Below are positions 32,901-45,135 of a DNA stretch of 64,000 nt, in pieces. This DNA comes from Exophiala sp. HKRS030. Lineage: Eukaryota; Ascomycota; Eurotiomycetes; Chaetothyriales; Herpotrichiellaceae. The position numbers were made by a program, and so were the translations under genes. The notes beneath the pieces are model-generated. The model ran no database searches and was not told where the DNA came from. It saw nothing but the letters and a program-made list of their open reading frames with translations. How positions within the stretch are numbered: the stretch's first letter is position 1; each line of letters starts with the position of its first letter. The DNA lies in contig JAHWDD010000006.1 of the NCBI GenBank assembly GCA_023897205.1, positions 1,860,001 through 1,924,000 of the forward strand, read 5' to 3'.

Positions 32901-35095
32901 TATCCAATCCACTTGTTGTACTGAGAAGTTGTGTGTTTCGCTTATACCTTAAAGCTTGGGTCTGAAAAGGAAGCGTGGGGTTGGGTTGTCCAGTACAAAG
33001 ACAAGGGACAAGTAAGTGAACGCATCTCGAGACGGGGGTGGCTGGTGATGTTGCACAGCCAAGAGATGCTGTGAGCGATGAAAAGCTGAAAGGGGAGAGT
33101 GAGAATACCTGTTACGGCTGCATGCATCAACTAGATGCAGCTAAACTTCCTCACTCTGACATGGCTGCTCGCTTGCAATTCGCTCAACTTTGACGCTCAC
33201 TGGTTCGGAGTACTACGTCTCTTCCCACGAAGTCACCCTCTTCTTCGAGGCGCTTCTTTGGTCTTTGAAGAGTCGACAATCGGGACTGAGGCAGGTTTGT
33301 CGACGATACGAGTACTCGTACGAGGTGGCTGGAGCTGATGGCCAGGGGGGTTTTGGGTTTTTGTATATATGTACCGGACAGCAGAGCCACCACCATGCCC
33401 TCCGGAGAATTTTAAAAGCGGCAGGGGGTTCCTAGCGTGCACTATACTTGATAAGGAATGCGACTGGGTTCCAGATGAACCAATCAAAGGAGGGCGGATA
33501 TGACGGAGCTGCTACGGCGTACTAAAGATACAGTGAGGCGCCGACTTGCCCCATAAATCAGTCGAGAGACATGCTTTTGTATCAGCACGAGTACTATTGC
33601 TCTACACTTGCGGAGAAATCTCGCGGTGAAAAGATTGATGATCGATGCCCAAGGGTGGACGGCGGCAGATCAAGGTCCACTTAGCCAGCCGTGTGACGGA
33701 GATGTTGGGTTTGTTGGCAAAGGCTGGCTTCGCTGGCCATGCCCAAGCACTAGTAGGCCGCATTGTTGAGCACGGACAAGGCGAAAGCCAAACGACGGTC
33801 CCAGCGGTCTGGACCACTGTTTGGCAAATGTAATGCCTCTACCTCCGTGTCCGTCGCACCATCAAAACAACTAACGGCGGAACCGTATCAAGGCGCCAAT
33901 AATTGTGGCCTGGACAGCAAGACAATAGCTGGTAAGGCATCAACGAAGGATGTCGTTGGGCATGGTTTGCTACTCGTAGATTTCAGACCAGACTCCAGGA
34001 GGAGTGGTGATGATGATGACGACGATGATGGTTGAGTTACAGACGGCCGTTGTTGCATCGCCGGATGCTGAACCGGACCGGAAGAGCAGGTGGCACAGGT
34101 GGCATAGGTGACTGACAAACAAACAACAGAATGCAGGTCTGCGATAATCGAAGAATTATCACATCCCGTCTTCTCGTCAATTTTGGTATGCAACAAGAAG
34201 GAGACCACATCATACGAGGACGGCAAGCCCTTTCTTGGCCTTTGTAGTGGTCGCTTATTGACTTGTTCGGGGTCTCAAAACTGGGCAAACAGGCCCGTGT
34301 GTTCCGGAGGTCACGGAGCATGCCAAAACAATCATTAATTCAGCTCCTGTATGGAGTTATGAAAGAGACGAAGAGAGGTCACTGACCATTACTCCGTATT
34401 CTACGGAGTACAGTAGAGTTATATTGCTCATACTACCATCCGCACGTACTATGTACGGAGTTCCGCAGGCACACGCCTTCTTACGCCTTCTTGTATCGAC
34501 GACGGTGTTCCATTTGGTGGAGTCTCTCCCATTCGCCGCCAACCCAACAAACCCTTTACCGAGACTGCTGCTGAATATGGAGTCCTCATAATAGCCCAGT
34601 CTCGAGACTCTCAATAATCTGCAGGGTCACAAATCCACTTACACGGGCAAGCTGGATCCCCCGTCATCGGTCATCTGTCCCCTGGGTACGGAACGAGTGC
34701 GAATGCTACTGCATGACCCTTCTTCCCTTGTCCGCCTCATCCATTCGCCCTCAGCCACCCTGTCACAATCTCCCTCGATAGGACCTCCCCCGATAGTACA
34801 ACGCATGACACTCTCCTGCGCTTTCTGACCATCGTCTCCAAGTCTCTCCTCTTTCATATCTTGACTCGAACTGCCATACAAACAATTCATTCACATTCCC
34901 GACGTCTCAAGAAAACAATTGTATCCCTCTCACCTACTACATTACAACTACTTGTCGCGCGCTCCTTCTCTTCTCTTACTCCGCACTCCTATCTCCTTCT
35001 CCGATCCGGTCATCAGTCACGAGCACCTCTTTGACCAGCTTCTTATCTACAATTCTCCCACCGACTCATCAACCTCATCCGATCCTAACACAACC
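32901..35095. other. Gene-poor 2.2-kb region
   Basis: No supported gene. It contains a GATGATGATGACGACGATGATG-like triplet tract near 34006-34032 and two TACGGAGTA-type nonamers arranged as an inverted pair at 34390-34410. The last 170 bp before 35096 are C/T-rich leader sequence of the AN1 gene. Confidence 0.4.
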
Positions 35096-35786
35096 ATGTC
35101 TCGCTCTCGTTCCAACTCCTCTACCTCCAACCTCTCCAGCAAGGACCTTCCTGCCGACAGCATGGCGATTCAGGTCACCATCAACGGTGGCAAGAGTACG
35201 TTCGCCCCCCATGAAGAATCAGCAAGAATCAGCAAGATATTGCCTCAGATGACTAACATGTTTCGTCGCAGCCATAAAACTGAATGTCCGACCCGTTCAC
35301 ACCATCTCCAACGTCCTCGAATTCCTCTCGGCCTCTACAAACTTGCCTACAGACAGCCAACTCATGCTCGACGGCAAACCTCTCGAACCATCCACCACGG
35401 TTGCAGACCTCAAGCTGGACGAGTCCTCTACACTCCAACTCTCCTCTCCCTCTCGAAGCACTACCCCCACACAATCGGCACCAGCAACAACCGAGATGGT
35501 CACACAAAAGCCATCGGCGTCCGGTACCTCGACTCCCACCACGTCCGGGACTGCCACTCCGACCAAGAAGAAGTCGAACAGACCTCGGTGCTCCAAAGAC
35601 GGATGCAAAGCACCTGCTCAGCCTATCGTCGGAGACTGTGGTTTTTGCCAAAAGCGCTTCTGTGGGAAACACCGCATGCTGGAATCACACAACTGCGAAG
35701 GTCTCGAAGACGCTCGACGTGCGGACAAGGACAGGAATGCCGCGAAGCTGGAGGGAGAGCGTACCGTCATGCTTCGTGGGTTATAA
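35096..35786 (+). CDS. Ubiquitin-like plus AN1-type zinc-finger protein
   Basis: Two exons: 35096-35195 and 35272-35786, with an intron GTACGT...CGCAG containing a CTAAC branch; 204 residues. Exon 1 starts MSRSRSNSSTSNLSSKDLPAD and runs into AIQVTINGGKTIKLNVRPVHTISNVLEFLSASTNLPTDSQLMLDGKPLEP, a ubiquitin-like fold. A Ser/Thr/Pro linker follows. The AN1 finger is CSKDGCKAPAQPIVGDCGFCQKRFCGKHRMLESHNC, with the expected Cys and His ligands. Fungal proteins of this type (for example yeast Tmc1) are linked to proteasome stress responses; that role here is inferred. Start chosen for its ACAACCATG context and the fit of its frame to the splice site. Confidence 0.92.
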
Positions 35787-36981
35787 GACACGAACAGACA
35801 GGAATCCACTCATCCCTAGACGGGACTTGATGACAGGTCAATCTCGGGATCTTTTTCTTTGGTCTTTGCCTTTTTGTTTCAATACTGCATCGGCGTCAAC
35901 GGTATGCTCAACAGGGCGGTAATCAGGGCCCTATATGGAACAAGGGAAGGGCTGGCTGTAATGGGTGTTGGCCCGCGGAAGTTTGTTCATTTTCGGGCCC
36001 ATCAGCTGGCAGGATCATGGATTTCAAGCGGGGGAAACAAGGGATCAAGTGCAAGTGGATTTCCAGACACTGCTCTTTTGACGCTTCGGGTCTGGTCTAG
36101 ATTCTTGCCAATTACAGCTGAGAAGGCAAAGCATTGATGTTGTCCATATTGACCAAGGATATTCGGATATTGCACATACATATGGCTAGTCTTGGTCCGA
36201 GAGACAAGATATTGATCAATGCATAAGTCATATTCTAGATGAACTCCTTTGTCCCCGAGCTTTCGGCATGCTTCACGGAGACCGGGCCGCATTTTTTAAG
36301 ACGACCTGCTCGAGACTCGCACTCCTCTGGCTCTTACGTTCTTGCGCTGTACCCTCATATGCTGTCGCTCAGTTACTAGCCGCGCTTCTTTTGGCCAAAC
36401 GATCTCATACCCATTGGAGTCTACGAGCTCATGTCGTTGTAATCAATCGTTTCAATCAATCGTTTCGGCCTGGCTGCCATGAACCGGCAACCGCAAATCA
36501 CACGAAGGTCACAAGATATGCGGGAACAATTCCTTATCATAGAGCAGACCTCTGGATCCATAGGTTTTACTTGCTAGCCTCGTAAAAAGTGGTGAAAGAG
36601 GCACCTTTTTTTTTGGTTCGTGATAGACTTCAAGTCTGTGAGAGTGTGCACGGCAGAGGAGAAATTTTTCTTTCAAAAGATGTGGGAAACTGATGGAAAG
36701 GTTTCGGCCATGAAATCGTAAACGGCAGCCAGATAGAAAGTGAGGAAGAATAATGTTTTGTGTAGCTGTCATTTTGATGAGATCAAGGTGGCTCAATGTC
36801 ATTGCACTTCGGCGAGTCATCAGAGGTTGCATCTTTCTATGGCATTATTATTACAAAAACACTTCTCGTTTATCTCGGAGCACTTCGGATGTTCACCCGT
36901 TACCGATCCATCTGTCGAGGGAGCCCCTAGATTTGACATTTATAGATTTGATGCCCCAAGTTTTCCTCAGAAAATACGTCT
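35787..36981. other. Intergenic before tRNA-Leu
   Basis: About 1.2 kb without a supported gene; short ORFs on both strands look random. Confidence 0.4.
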
Positions 36982-37087
36982 GGAGAGATGGCCGAGTTGG
37001 TTATGGCGTCAGGTTAAGGCCTTCTAAGTCTTAACATACGCATCCTGATGGGATTTTCCCGCGTGGGTTCGAATCCCACTCTCTTCA
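36982..37087 (+). tRNA. tRNA-Leu (AAG) with canonical intron
   Basis: Acceptor GGAGAGA pairs with TCTCTTC (one G-T pair); discriminator A at 37087. The anticodon stem TCAGG (37009-37013) pairs with CCTGA (37044-37048) around TT-AAG-G, so the anticodon is AAG. A 23-nt intron (37020-37042) sits after position 37 and begins CCTT, which can pair with the anticodon as expected for an intron-containing pre-tRNA. The long variable arm (GGGA/TCCC) marks a class II tRNA, and the T-arm is GTGGG-TTCGAAT-CCCAC. The D-arm is uninterrupted, in contrast to tRNA-Tyr in this window. Confidence 0.96.
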
Positions 37088-38159
37088 AATCTTTTTTTCC
37101 ACTTTTTTTTCCTCTGGAAGAATGCTTCTTCGCCTCTACGAGGAGTTGTCACGACGAAAGAACAAGCTAAAAGTATTTCAAAAAGAGAACTCGAACATGC
37201 ACATACTGTATAAATTTATTTTACATCGTGTAGAGTTGGCTACTGAGTGTTTTTATTTTACGGAGTAACTATTACCCAAGTACGGGTAGGAGTAGTCTGT
37301 TGTAAGGCGCACAGTCGATGATAATAGGCAGCAAGCCTTTTCCCCAAGGTCGAGGGGCCCATTCCAAGGTCAGACTCAGGTCAAGTACTCTCCCGTGTAT
37401 TCCGTATCTTGGAGTAACAGAACAGAGTACTCCGTAAAACATACTTCCGTACGGAGGCGTCCTTGAGGAAGTAGGTAGATAGGTAGGTACTCGGTAGAAA
37501 GTAGATGAGAATGGAGGGACAGCAACTCTTCAGTCAAACCATGCAAGGCGGTGTGAATCCCTCGGTCGCCTTCCAGACACGAAAGAATATCGCGCAAGCT
37601 TTTTCAAAAGCCCCCGAAAAAGACGTCCTGACTCTTTAATGTCCAGAGGGTCGTTGGTCTCGTGCCAGTAGGATCGAGGTGGGGACGTGCCTGGCTGTTC
37701 CTTTCTTTTTTTTCAACCCTTGTTTTCAACCCTTAGTGTCTTGTTTAGCACGTCCGCAAGTTTTGCAAAAGGTTGTAGGAATGAAGCCAAGGACCGGGGT
37801 CAACTGGTCGAACAGCGAAAATCTTCTGGATATGATTCCGCATTGTGAAGCTTGGAAGGGCGAGGCTGGCGAAGGTAATGAGTATACTCCGTAACGACTG
37901 AGACTTTTGGACCCGGGCACTACGGATTACCGAACCTGGACAGGGTTCTAGCTGATCCAAGGCGCGCGTTTATGCTCTTTCTCCGGATGGACGCGTACCG
38001 TTTGGAGTGGTGGCAGTACCCTGTATTTGGAATATCAAGTAGCTTCCCCGCCTTAGGTCTCAGTCTCGTTTCCTGCCTCGCAGGATTGTAGAGAGGGCCC
38101 AACTTTGGTGCCGCTTTGGTGTTTTTTCGAACTCGACCATGACTCGATTGATATACAAC
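37088..38159. other. Intergenic rich in TACGGAGTA-type nonamers
   Basis: About 1.1 kb with nonamers TACGGAGTA/TACTCCGTA at 37259, 37428 and 37885 and near-matches around 37399-37456, plus a TAGGTAGATAGGTAGGTA stretch near 37472-37488. No coding signal. Confidence 0.5.
37092..37098 (+). terminator. Pol III terminator of tRNA-Leu
   Basis: Seven consecutive T five bases after the discriminator base. Confidence 0.85.
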
Positions 38160-38810
38160 TCATGGAGTCGTTTCTCGATTCTCCCAAAAGTTGAACGTAC
38201 TAATCATTTGAGGATTGAACCTGTTGAGGACGCCGCCGCCGTTGCCGTCGGCATTCTCCTGGAACCGACCTGCGTCTCGTTTGCGCTTGCAGTACTTCCT
38301 CGCGCAGGTCTCGACGGCACTCCAGTCCTCGGACTTGAGGTAACTCTTGACCGACTTGCCATCGTCGAGAAGCTTGACAAATGCCTCGCGGACCCACGTG
38401 AGGCAGTTGAAGGCTGAGTCATCCTCCCGAAGCGCGAGGTCCCGGAGCAAGCTCTGAAGGCGACGTTCGTCCGTGACCTTGGCGACGGTGACGCGGATCA
38501 GGCCGCTTTGGGCCCCCGGGTTCGAGGGGATGTCTTGTTCTTCGTAAAAGAACTTCCTGGCGCCTTGGTCTGCGTGGGCGTCGTGGGCGACGTGGTAGCG
38601 TACGCCCGGGTCTTTTCTGTCGGCCGTCTGGGGTCCGACAATGATGGACCAGTGGTAGGAGTCGCAGTCGAAGTTGTTGCGGAAGGTCGACAGCGTCGAC
38701 GACCCCCCACGTGGGTAGAGGGCGACGTAAAGCCGAGGTTTGTCTTTGGTGGAACTGGAGGAAATGGACCGGATGAATTGCGGTCTCGAGCTCGTCGAAG
38801 CTGATGTCAT
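38160..38810 (-). CDS. Small conserved fungal protein (DUF6914-like)
   Basis: A single 216-codon frame starting MTSASTSSRPQFIRS. The core reads PRLYVALYPRGG, then YHWSIIVGP, VRYHVAHDA, WxxEExDIP-like FFYEEQDIPSNP, IRVTVAKVTDERRLQSLLRDLAL and FNCLTWVREAFVKL. This pattern (LYVALYxRGG, YHWxxxVGPK, NCxxWVxxA) is that of a family found across filamentous fungi, which I believe is catalogued as DUF6914. The family has a conserved His and Cys that suggest a papain-like or PPPDE-like fold, but no function is established to my knowledge. The C-terminus FNFWENRETTP is unremarkable. Codon use and the start after a CA-rich leader support a real gene. Confidence 0.85.
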   Translation of the reverse strand: MTSASTSSRPQFIRSISSSSTKDKPRLYVALYPRGGSSTLSTFRNNFDCDSYHWSIIVGPQTADRKDPGVRYHVAHDAHADQGARKFFYEEQDIPSNPGAQSGLIRVTVAKVTDERRLQSLLRDLALREDDSAFNCLTWVREAFVKLLDDGKSVKSYLKSEDWSAVETCARKYCKRKRDAGRFQENADGNGGGVLNRFNPQMISTFNFWENRETTP

Positions 38811-40461
38811 GGCTAGTGGTGATGGTGCAGATGGGCTTTAACGAGACTTTGTAGAATCAAAAAATATTATTCGACGCTTTTGACGCTGTTGGAAGATTGG
38901 TTTTCCCTTAGATGGCGAAAGCGATTGGCATCGTGCATTCGGCTGAAGATGTATACATTTGTTCGGAGGAGACGAGAACAGCGGCGAAGTTACCTTACAA
39001 ACCCTCTTGACGCTGAATACGAGTTCAAAATGGTCCTCACGATCGGGATTGAAAAGAACGATCGAACGACAAAGAGCCGTTGCCGGCTTAGTTTGTCTTC
39101 CGGCTGCTTGACGCATTATTATTCTCCAATCCCGGATTATCGATTAGCAAAAGGATGCTAAGAAAAGTCCGCGCTGAAGATGGTGAGAGGAAAAGGTGAC
39201 AAAGTGTCTTCGATTTGCTGAGAGGAAATGTATTTTGCTTATGTGGTCTCATCCAAACCAATCAGTGAGTTGTTAGATACAACGTACCACATTCATCGAG
39301 CCCGAGCCTCCGTTCCGGTTCTAGATTCTTTACCTACCACGCAGTCAAATGGGACGAGCCACGAACGTCGGAGGGACAACCTGGTAGGTCACGTGATATG
39401 ACTTTGGCTGGATCTTTGGGATCCGGTTGGAAAACAACCTCCACCCTGGTGCTAAAGGCAGAAAAGACTATGATATTGAAGATATTGGTCGCGCAACAAG
39501 TCAAGGAGTGTGCGGTCTCCGATCAAGGTTCTCCTCGGACGCGCAGGTCGTATAAGTCGGATAAATCGGTCGGACCGAAGTGTGACTCTGCCAAAGCAAT
39601 CATGTTTGCTGAGAGATGATAACAAGGTTCTCTGATCACGCAACAAGGATACACTCCTCCTGAGATCTTCAATAACAAGACACCCTCGTGGACGTCGTAC
39701 TCGTAAAAGTTCATCGTCGTACGGATATTCTCACGATTGATGACTGCGCCACATCGAAAGTTCCCCTCGAAAGTTCCCCCAAGCCGGATGCATCGGACTG
39801 TGGCTTGAACGTGACGAATCATCAAGGGCGATGAACAGCACCAGCCACAGTGATCCTCCCTCTGCCATTCCTTGCGCTGACGACGCACAAAGGCTTGAAA
39901 CCGAAGTCTAAGATTGATTCGTTCATGTGTGGCAGAAGTGTGGCGCACGACAAGGGCAGATGGAGATCATGGCACCAGCGATGACGGAGAGGCAGCGAGA
40001 AGAAATGGAGAAAACCAGGTATAAGCACGTCATTGTGCCAGGGAAACAGCAGCCATTAATCCGCATTGTGTCATGGCAGGATGCAAGAGCAAACTAGTGA
40101 AGCCCCTGACCAGCGCCTGTAATCACGCCTAGTTCGTCCTTGTAAGCCCGTCCTGACGATACCCAGAAGGAGCCAAGATATGCTTCCGTAGGCGCCTATT
40201 GATAGCCTGGGTGACTGGGCCACTAGCAAGCCAGGTCAATCAATAATCCAGCCCGGGAACTGCCCAGCCACAGCATAATAACTCGCTCAACTCATTTTAC
40301 GAGTAGAGTATGTAAGGTCCTCCGCCTGCTCAGATCCGTCTCTGTGCGCAATCTCTCCTCTTCATCCCAATCACTCAATCCCATCCAGATCAAACTCCGT
40401 CACCAGTCGACTTTCATCTTCGTCTACTCTTTTCATCACATAGACACTCAACACCGTCAAC
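38811..40461. other. Intergenic, about 1.65 kb
   Basis: Between the divergent DUF6914-like gene and PMP3. A 141-codon minus frame (39948-39523) has no recognisable composition and is not called. The 120 bp before PMP3 are C/T-rich leader. Confidence 0.4.
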
Positions 40462-40761
40462 ATGCCTTTCACCGCATCGTAAGTATCTCTCTGTCCGCCT
40501 GCTTCCGGTGTGCGAACGCGCAAGGAGCTGACCGATCCCATCTAGCGACATCTGCAAGATCATCCTTGCCATCATCCTCCCACCTCTAGGTGTCTTTCTG
40601 GAGAGAGGATGCAATGCTGATTTCTTCATCAACATCCTGTTGACCATCCTGGGTTACATTCCGGGTATCATCCATGCGCTGTAAGTTCATCATACCCGGA
40701 AATTCTACTGCGACCAGCAATAGCTAACACCCACAACAGGTACATCATTCTCAAGTATTAA
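40462..40761 (+). CDS. PMP3: Pmp3-type plasma membrane proteolipid
   Basis: Pmp3 proteins are tiny two-helix membrane proteins that affect membrane potential and salt tolerance. Three exons fit: 40462-40478 (17 nt), 40546-40680 and 40740-40761, giving 57 residues. The start is MPFTASDICKIILAIILPPL; then come [37 protein letters not shown]. All family hallmarks are present: the CKIILAIILPPLGVFLE helix, the GC motif and the GYIPGIIHA helix. Donors are both GTAAGT; acceptors TCTAG and AACAG, with a CTAAC branch in intron 2. The gene is too fragmented to appear as one frame. Confidence 0.97.
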
Positions 40762-42196
40762 GCGGAAGTCGAGAGACCGTAAACTCCTCATCCGACCGAC
40801 GACCAACTATGACCTTGCGAGGAGCGACATCACCTCGTGTTCCATGCTTGATATCCCACCCCGCCTTTGATTCCCCGAATATTGTACACCAGCCGTTTGC
40901 AATGTGCTATCAAAACATCCCCCTCGAATCGCCCAGATCGATCGAGTACTCGACAACCACAGGGTCAGATGAGAATAGAACACGCAGCTATGTGAACGGA
41001 AGGTGGAATATGTTTATCCATGACTCATTCCTGCTGGACGGATAATACAGCTCCGTTCGACACTCGGCGCACAAGGACCCGGACTGGTGCGCGTGGGCTT
41101 GGATGTGTAAACAGCTTGATAGCAGCATAATGAGACACTACTATTTTCCTAGAGCTTTTGGAATTCTCCCTGATCCGTCTTCCCCGTGTCTCGCCTTGGC
41201 CCTACCAGATCTTAATCTCCTGACAGTGGTTTGCGATTGCGATCTATTCATAAAAGGACCTCTCTTGGTGTAGGTGAAACGAACAGACAAGCTCGGAATT
41301 CGGCCTTCCGAAACCGCTAGATTTGAATTACTATTGTACGTGTGCGAGAACTTGACCACCCCGGCGACACTCCCGATCGCGAAGGTAGATGAGGGCGGAC
41401 GTCATCTAGGCCATGAGTTCGGGGGTTGGAAACAAACTGTGCTGGGGGAATGGAAATTGTACTGATAGCTTCCTACAATGGTCTAAGGGACGCCTTGCAT
41501 GACACGGGCTAATCTCACTATCAGGAGATCACGACCGTGTATCAAGCGAAACGAAGCTGTCTGTGATGAACTTGCAGAAAACACCTCGCGTCAATAGGAG
41601 TCTCTCTCAACCTGCTATGCGATTCGAGACCTGTCCCCTTAGCAACATGACATCTACCAACAGTATATCAGCAATCTCGTCCCAAGCGCCCGTTCGCGGA
41701 CAAGTTGCTATCAACCTGTCATTGGCGGAACGGGGCGGATCACGTGTGGTGCCAGGGTTCTATACGGCCTGAGGGTTTCCATCCCTTAGCGCCCTCATGA
41801 TGCTGCGCTGCAAGTTTCAGGATACACAACCTACGATTGAAGCGGAGGTCGATGTTTCGCGCGCGCCTGAGATGCTATACTGTGGTCCTAATTCCAAGCC
41901 TCTATCGTCATCGCTTGCCGCAGATGCTCTGCTCTGCCACAAAAAAAATGTCATCTCATCCCTCGTCGAGGGGCCAGGTAAAGTCAGTCGACAGCCATGT
42001 TCCTAGACCCCCCCTTGAAGCGTATATCTGTTTCCGGCTGCCCTGAACATTTTGATCTGTGAGATCTCTGTTCGCTTCTGGTGAGCTTTTCTTTCGCGTA
42101 CAGAACATGAAAACACCATCTGCAGACCACATGCCGCAAACGGTTGAACCAACCTCGAGATAACCCGTCAACGATGACAAAGACCAAACCTCCGAC
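40762..42196. other. Intergenic before the CFEM gene
   Basis: About 1.4 kb without a supported gene. If the CFEM protein has an upstream signal-peptide exon it would lie near the right end of this stretch. Confidence 0.4.
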
Positions 42197-44416
42197 ATGC
42201 ATTATCCGCCCTGGACAGCCCTCATTCCGGCCGCAGTCGTCCCCGATGGCGTCTTGTTACGTTCTCGGGCAGAGTCGACATCTACCTGTTTACCTTCATC
42301 CCTCCTCTCGCTCGTTCCTCAGTGTGCCGTTGCCTGCATACAATCCTTCGTGGGATCCAACTACCCAGGAAGTACCTGTTCTGCCACTTCAAACCTTACG
42401 TTTCTTTGCACCGAAGACAACACATCGAGCCTCACGATCGGAGAAGCAGGCCTACAGTGCGTGGTGTCGTTCTGCACAGGACAAGATCAGCTTGAGATCG
42501 GGGTATACAACGTATGCGCTGGTATCTCGGGAGCACAGCCAAAGACAGCCCGTACAATAACAGCAACCCTCCGTGGAACTTCGACAACGGCAGCTTTCTC
42601 AACGTCATCTTCCACAATGGAGACTCTTCCGCCTTCTATAAGTGCTCCGACCTCTACAGAACAGGTCAGCATGATTGTCATGGCTTCCCCCCCTGCGACG
42701 ACAAACTCCCCGGCTTCTTCAACACTCTCTTCTAGTGTCAATTCTCCTTCCTCGTTCGAGACCTCCCCCACCACATCCCCCACTCCCCAGATCACCCCTT
42801 TAAACAGTAACACGCCGGACAGAGTGGCATCTAAACCTGTGCTCAGCACGGGGCAGATCGTCGGCATTGCGGTTGGGGGCGTTGCCATCGCCTTGATTGT
42901 GTTTGCTTTCCTCATGCTTGTGTGCTGGATGCGTCGAAGGCGTCGTGTCAGACGGCGTAGCCAGCGACGATCCCGTCTGGTCGAGGCGACTCCCCCGTCA
43001 GGTTATCAGAGCCCACCAACACAAACCACTCCCACTTTCAGCCATGTAAGCTCAAGCTTGACCGTGCCAATGACAAGTGCCCGGTTCTATGCCCCACAGC
43101 AGCCATTGGAGGAAAAGCGGCGAAGTTTTTGGCGAAGAAGCATCCGGCCTGAAGACATAGGTGTCGCAGTGTCTCCGAAACTTCCTGGACTGGAATCTCC
43201 AATGAGCGCGACTTCGCAGCAGAGTATATCTCGACTTTTGCCGACAGCACCAAAACGCGCTCTTTGGCCTGCCCCTCTCAACCTTGAAGCCATGAAAGAA
43301 CGTCGGACGTACTCTCAAAGGCCTTCAAGCGATGCCACACTGCTTGACGAAGAGGCCGAAGCCAGAGTTGAGCGGTCTGAATCGATCATGGTTGACAACC
43401 AGCCATTTATCCTTGAAAAGCCACCGCTGGTTAAAAGGCAGAGGACTGTTCCGCCGCCACTAAAGCTACCAGTCGTGCCAGAGGACCGAAGCAGAACTCC
43501 CACTCAAGCAGTGCGTATCCCACTTACGCCGACTTATGACAACGGGAACGTCAATTTGATATCACCACCACGCAGTTTTGGATCTCCGCCGTCAAGAGAG
43601 GCGAACTCGGGGGAGGAGCTGCAAAGAATGACGACCCCAGTCTCGATCCCAGAGCGCAAATTGGCCCCTTCTTCGACCTACGCGACCAGGAACGTGTGGA
43701 AGTCACCTCCCACCAGACTATCTCAGGAACCGTACATGATGTCTTCGCGGCTTGCACCAGCCGTAATCGTCCCAATTGAGAGGCAAAGCTCTATTAGTTC
43801 CAACTTCACCGAAATTGATGAGGACACCACTCCAGAAGAGATGAATAGACAAATTGGGCTGAGAGCAAACCCGCCAACGCCCTCAGCTGCCATAGAGAGC
43901 ATAACCAAGTCATACTCTGCTCCGGAGAGTCCAATAAGAGACTTGAGATACCCCTCCATTCCTCGGTCTGCCGCCATTTCTAGGCAAGCCGAAAACCCTG
44001 CAAGGCCTGCGCAGCTTCGAAGCCCGCCTATGAGATTCCGGGGTCCTACGTCGCAGAGGGATCAGCTTGTCCGAGAGGACGCCAGCTTCATGCAGACAGA
44101 TACAACTTCGTCTGATGGCTATATGTCTGACGATACTATCGAATGGCCTGTACCACCCTTGTCTTATTCGGAGTCAAGACGGACTGCCATGACGCCAAAC
44201 AACGTCAGGCCGAGCGTTGCCCGGGGCAGAGGCACTTCCGCGAACGACAGGCGACGGCCACTTTCACAGATGATGAGTCCATCGTTGAATGAGCTGCTGG
44301 TCTCCGGAGATAGACTGACGAAGCTTACCGTTCCTCAAAGATCTCCTTCAAGCAAGGCCCGCCTTACACCAAGCAAGTCGAAGAGCGGAGATCTCTACCT
44401 CACGGTCGATTTGTAG
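42197..44416 (+). CDS. CFEM-domain single-pass membrane protein
   Basis: 739 codons in one frame from MHYPPWTALIP. The CFEM domain (~30-110) has the eight Cys in order: CLPSSLLSLVPQCAVAC, GSTCS, LTFLC, LQC, SFC and NVC, the pattern of fungal surface proteins that bind haem or act in adhesion or sensing. A Thr/Ser/Pro-rich stalk (~120-215) follows, then a transmembrane helix VGIAVGGVAIALIVFAFLMLVCW and a strongly basic stop-transfer MRRRRRVRRRS. About 480 residues of Ser/Pro-rich cytoplasmic tail end in SGDLYLTVDL. The tail layout suits a receptor-like or sensor protein. No clear signal peptide is encoded at this start, so a short upstream exon probably supplies it; the true 5' end is uncertain. 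Confidence 0.88.
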   Translation: MHYPPWTALIPAAVVPDGVLLRSRAESTSTCLPSSLLSLVPQCAVACIQSFVGSNYPGSTCSATSNLTFLCTEDNTSSLTIGEAGLQCVVSFCTGQDQLEIGVYNVCAGISGAQPKTARTITATLRGTSTTAAFSTSSSTMETLPPSISAPTSTEQVSMIVMASPPATTNSPASSTLSSSVNSPSSFETSPTTSPTPQITPLNSNTPDRVASKPVLSTGQIVGIAVGGVAIALIVFAFLMLVCWMRRRRRVRRRSQRRSRLVEATPPSGYQSPPTQTTPTFSHVSSSLTVPMTSARFYAPQQPLEEKRRSFWRRSIRPEDIGVAVSPKLPGLESPMSATSQQSISRLLPTAPKRALWPAPLNLEAMKERRTYSQRPSSDATLLDEEAEARVERSESIMVDNQPFILEKPPLVKRQRTVPPPLKLPVVPEDRSRTPTQAVRIPLTPTYDNGNVNLISPPRSFGSPPSREANSGEELQRMTTPVSIPERKLAPSSTYATRNVWKSPPTRLSQEPYMMSSRLAPAVIVPIERQSSISSNFTEIDEDTTPEEMNRQIGLRANPPTPSAAIESITKSYSAPESPIRDLRYPSIPRSAAISRQAENPARPAQLRSPPMRFRGPTSQRDQLVREDASFMQTDTTSSDGYMSDDTIEWPVPPLSYSESRRTAMTPNNVRPSVARGRGTSANDRRRPLSQMMSPSLNELLVSGDRLTKLTVPQRSPSSKARLTPSKSKSGDLYLTVDL

Positions 44417-45135
44417 TAGCACGTAGGCCGGAGGACCCCTGGGATGGTGAACGGCTGACTCAAGAATTGAAACAAATGTATTAGTAGCTGAGATGATACC
44501 ACGGTTGGATTTATGTTTACCATGACTACCCTGTACGATATTTAGCAGAACACAAAGACCCCAGGAAGATGGAGATGAGGTATTCAGGCAGATAGATCGA
44601 GGCAGATTGACGATTTCGCGATACAATGACAGTAAGATGTTCAAACTTGGTAACACGGTACCACCACCCTCGTGCTCGTGCGAAATCTACTGAGATAGGA
44701 CTAAATCAGGTATATTACACACTTCCTTCTGATAAGACAATGTTGTAAAAGGTTTTGCTCTGTTTGTGTGGAGTAAATGACTTGTTACCAAGTGCTAATA
44801 AGCGGTAGATATTTCATGAACACGAGGTTGTGAACTGGCGAGGCTGAGTAAGTGCTGCAATTGGGTTCGCGGCAAATTAAACTCGGCAGGAAAAGCACCT
44901 TCATCCTTGCAACCAGAACGTATAAATTGTTGTCACCAAAACGCCCTACACTCTGTTATGAAAACTTCAAATCTCAATCATCATCATCTCAATGATCAGC
45001 TATATTGTTAACCTGGTCCCAGAAAGGGCCACTGTCTAGACTGCCCGGATTGCATGAGTTGTTCTTGATGCAAGCTTTCAACCCGATCACGGTTTCGAAC
45101 AGGTTCCTGTTCCTTCTGCCTGGCACTGCAGCGTC
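44417..45135. other. Intergenic
   Basis: About 720 bp, AT-rich towards 44980. No supported gene. Confidence 0.4.

Noticed and set aside
39523..39948. 141-codon minus ORF between DUF6914-like and PMP3 genes
   Set aside because: No recognisable motif, no leader or splice support, and random-looking composition.
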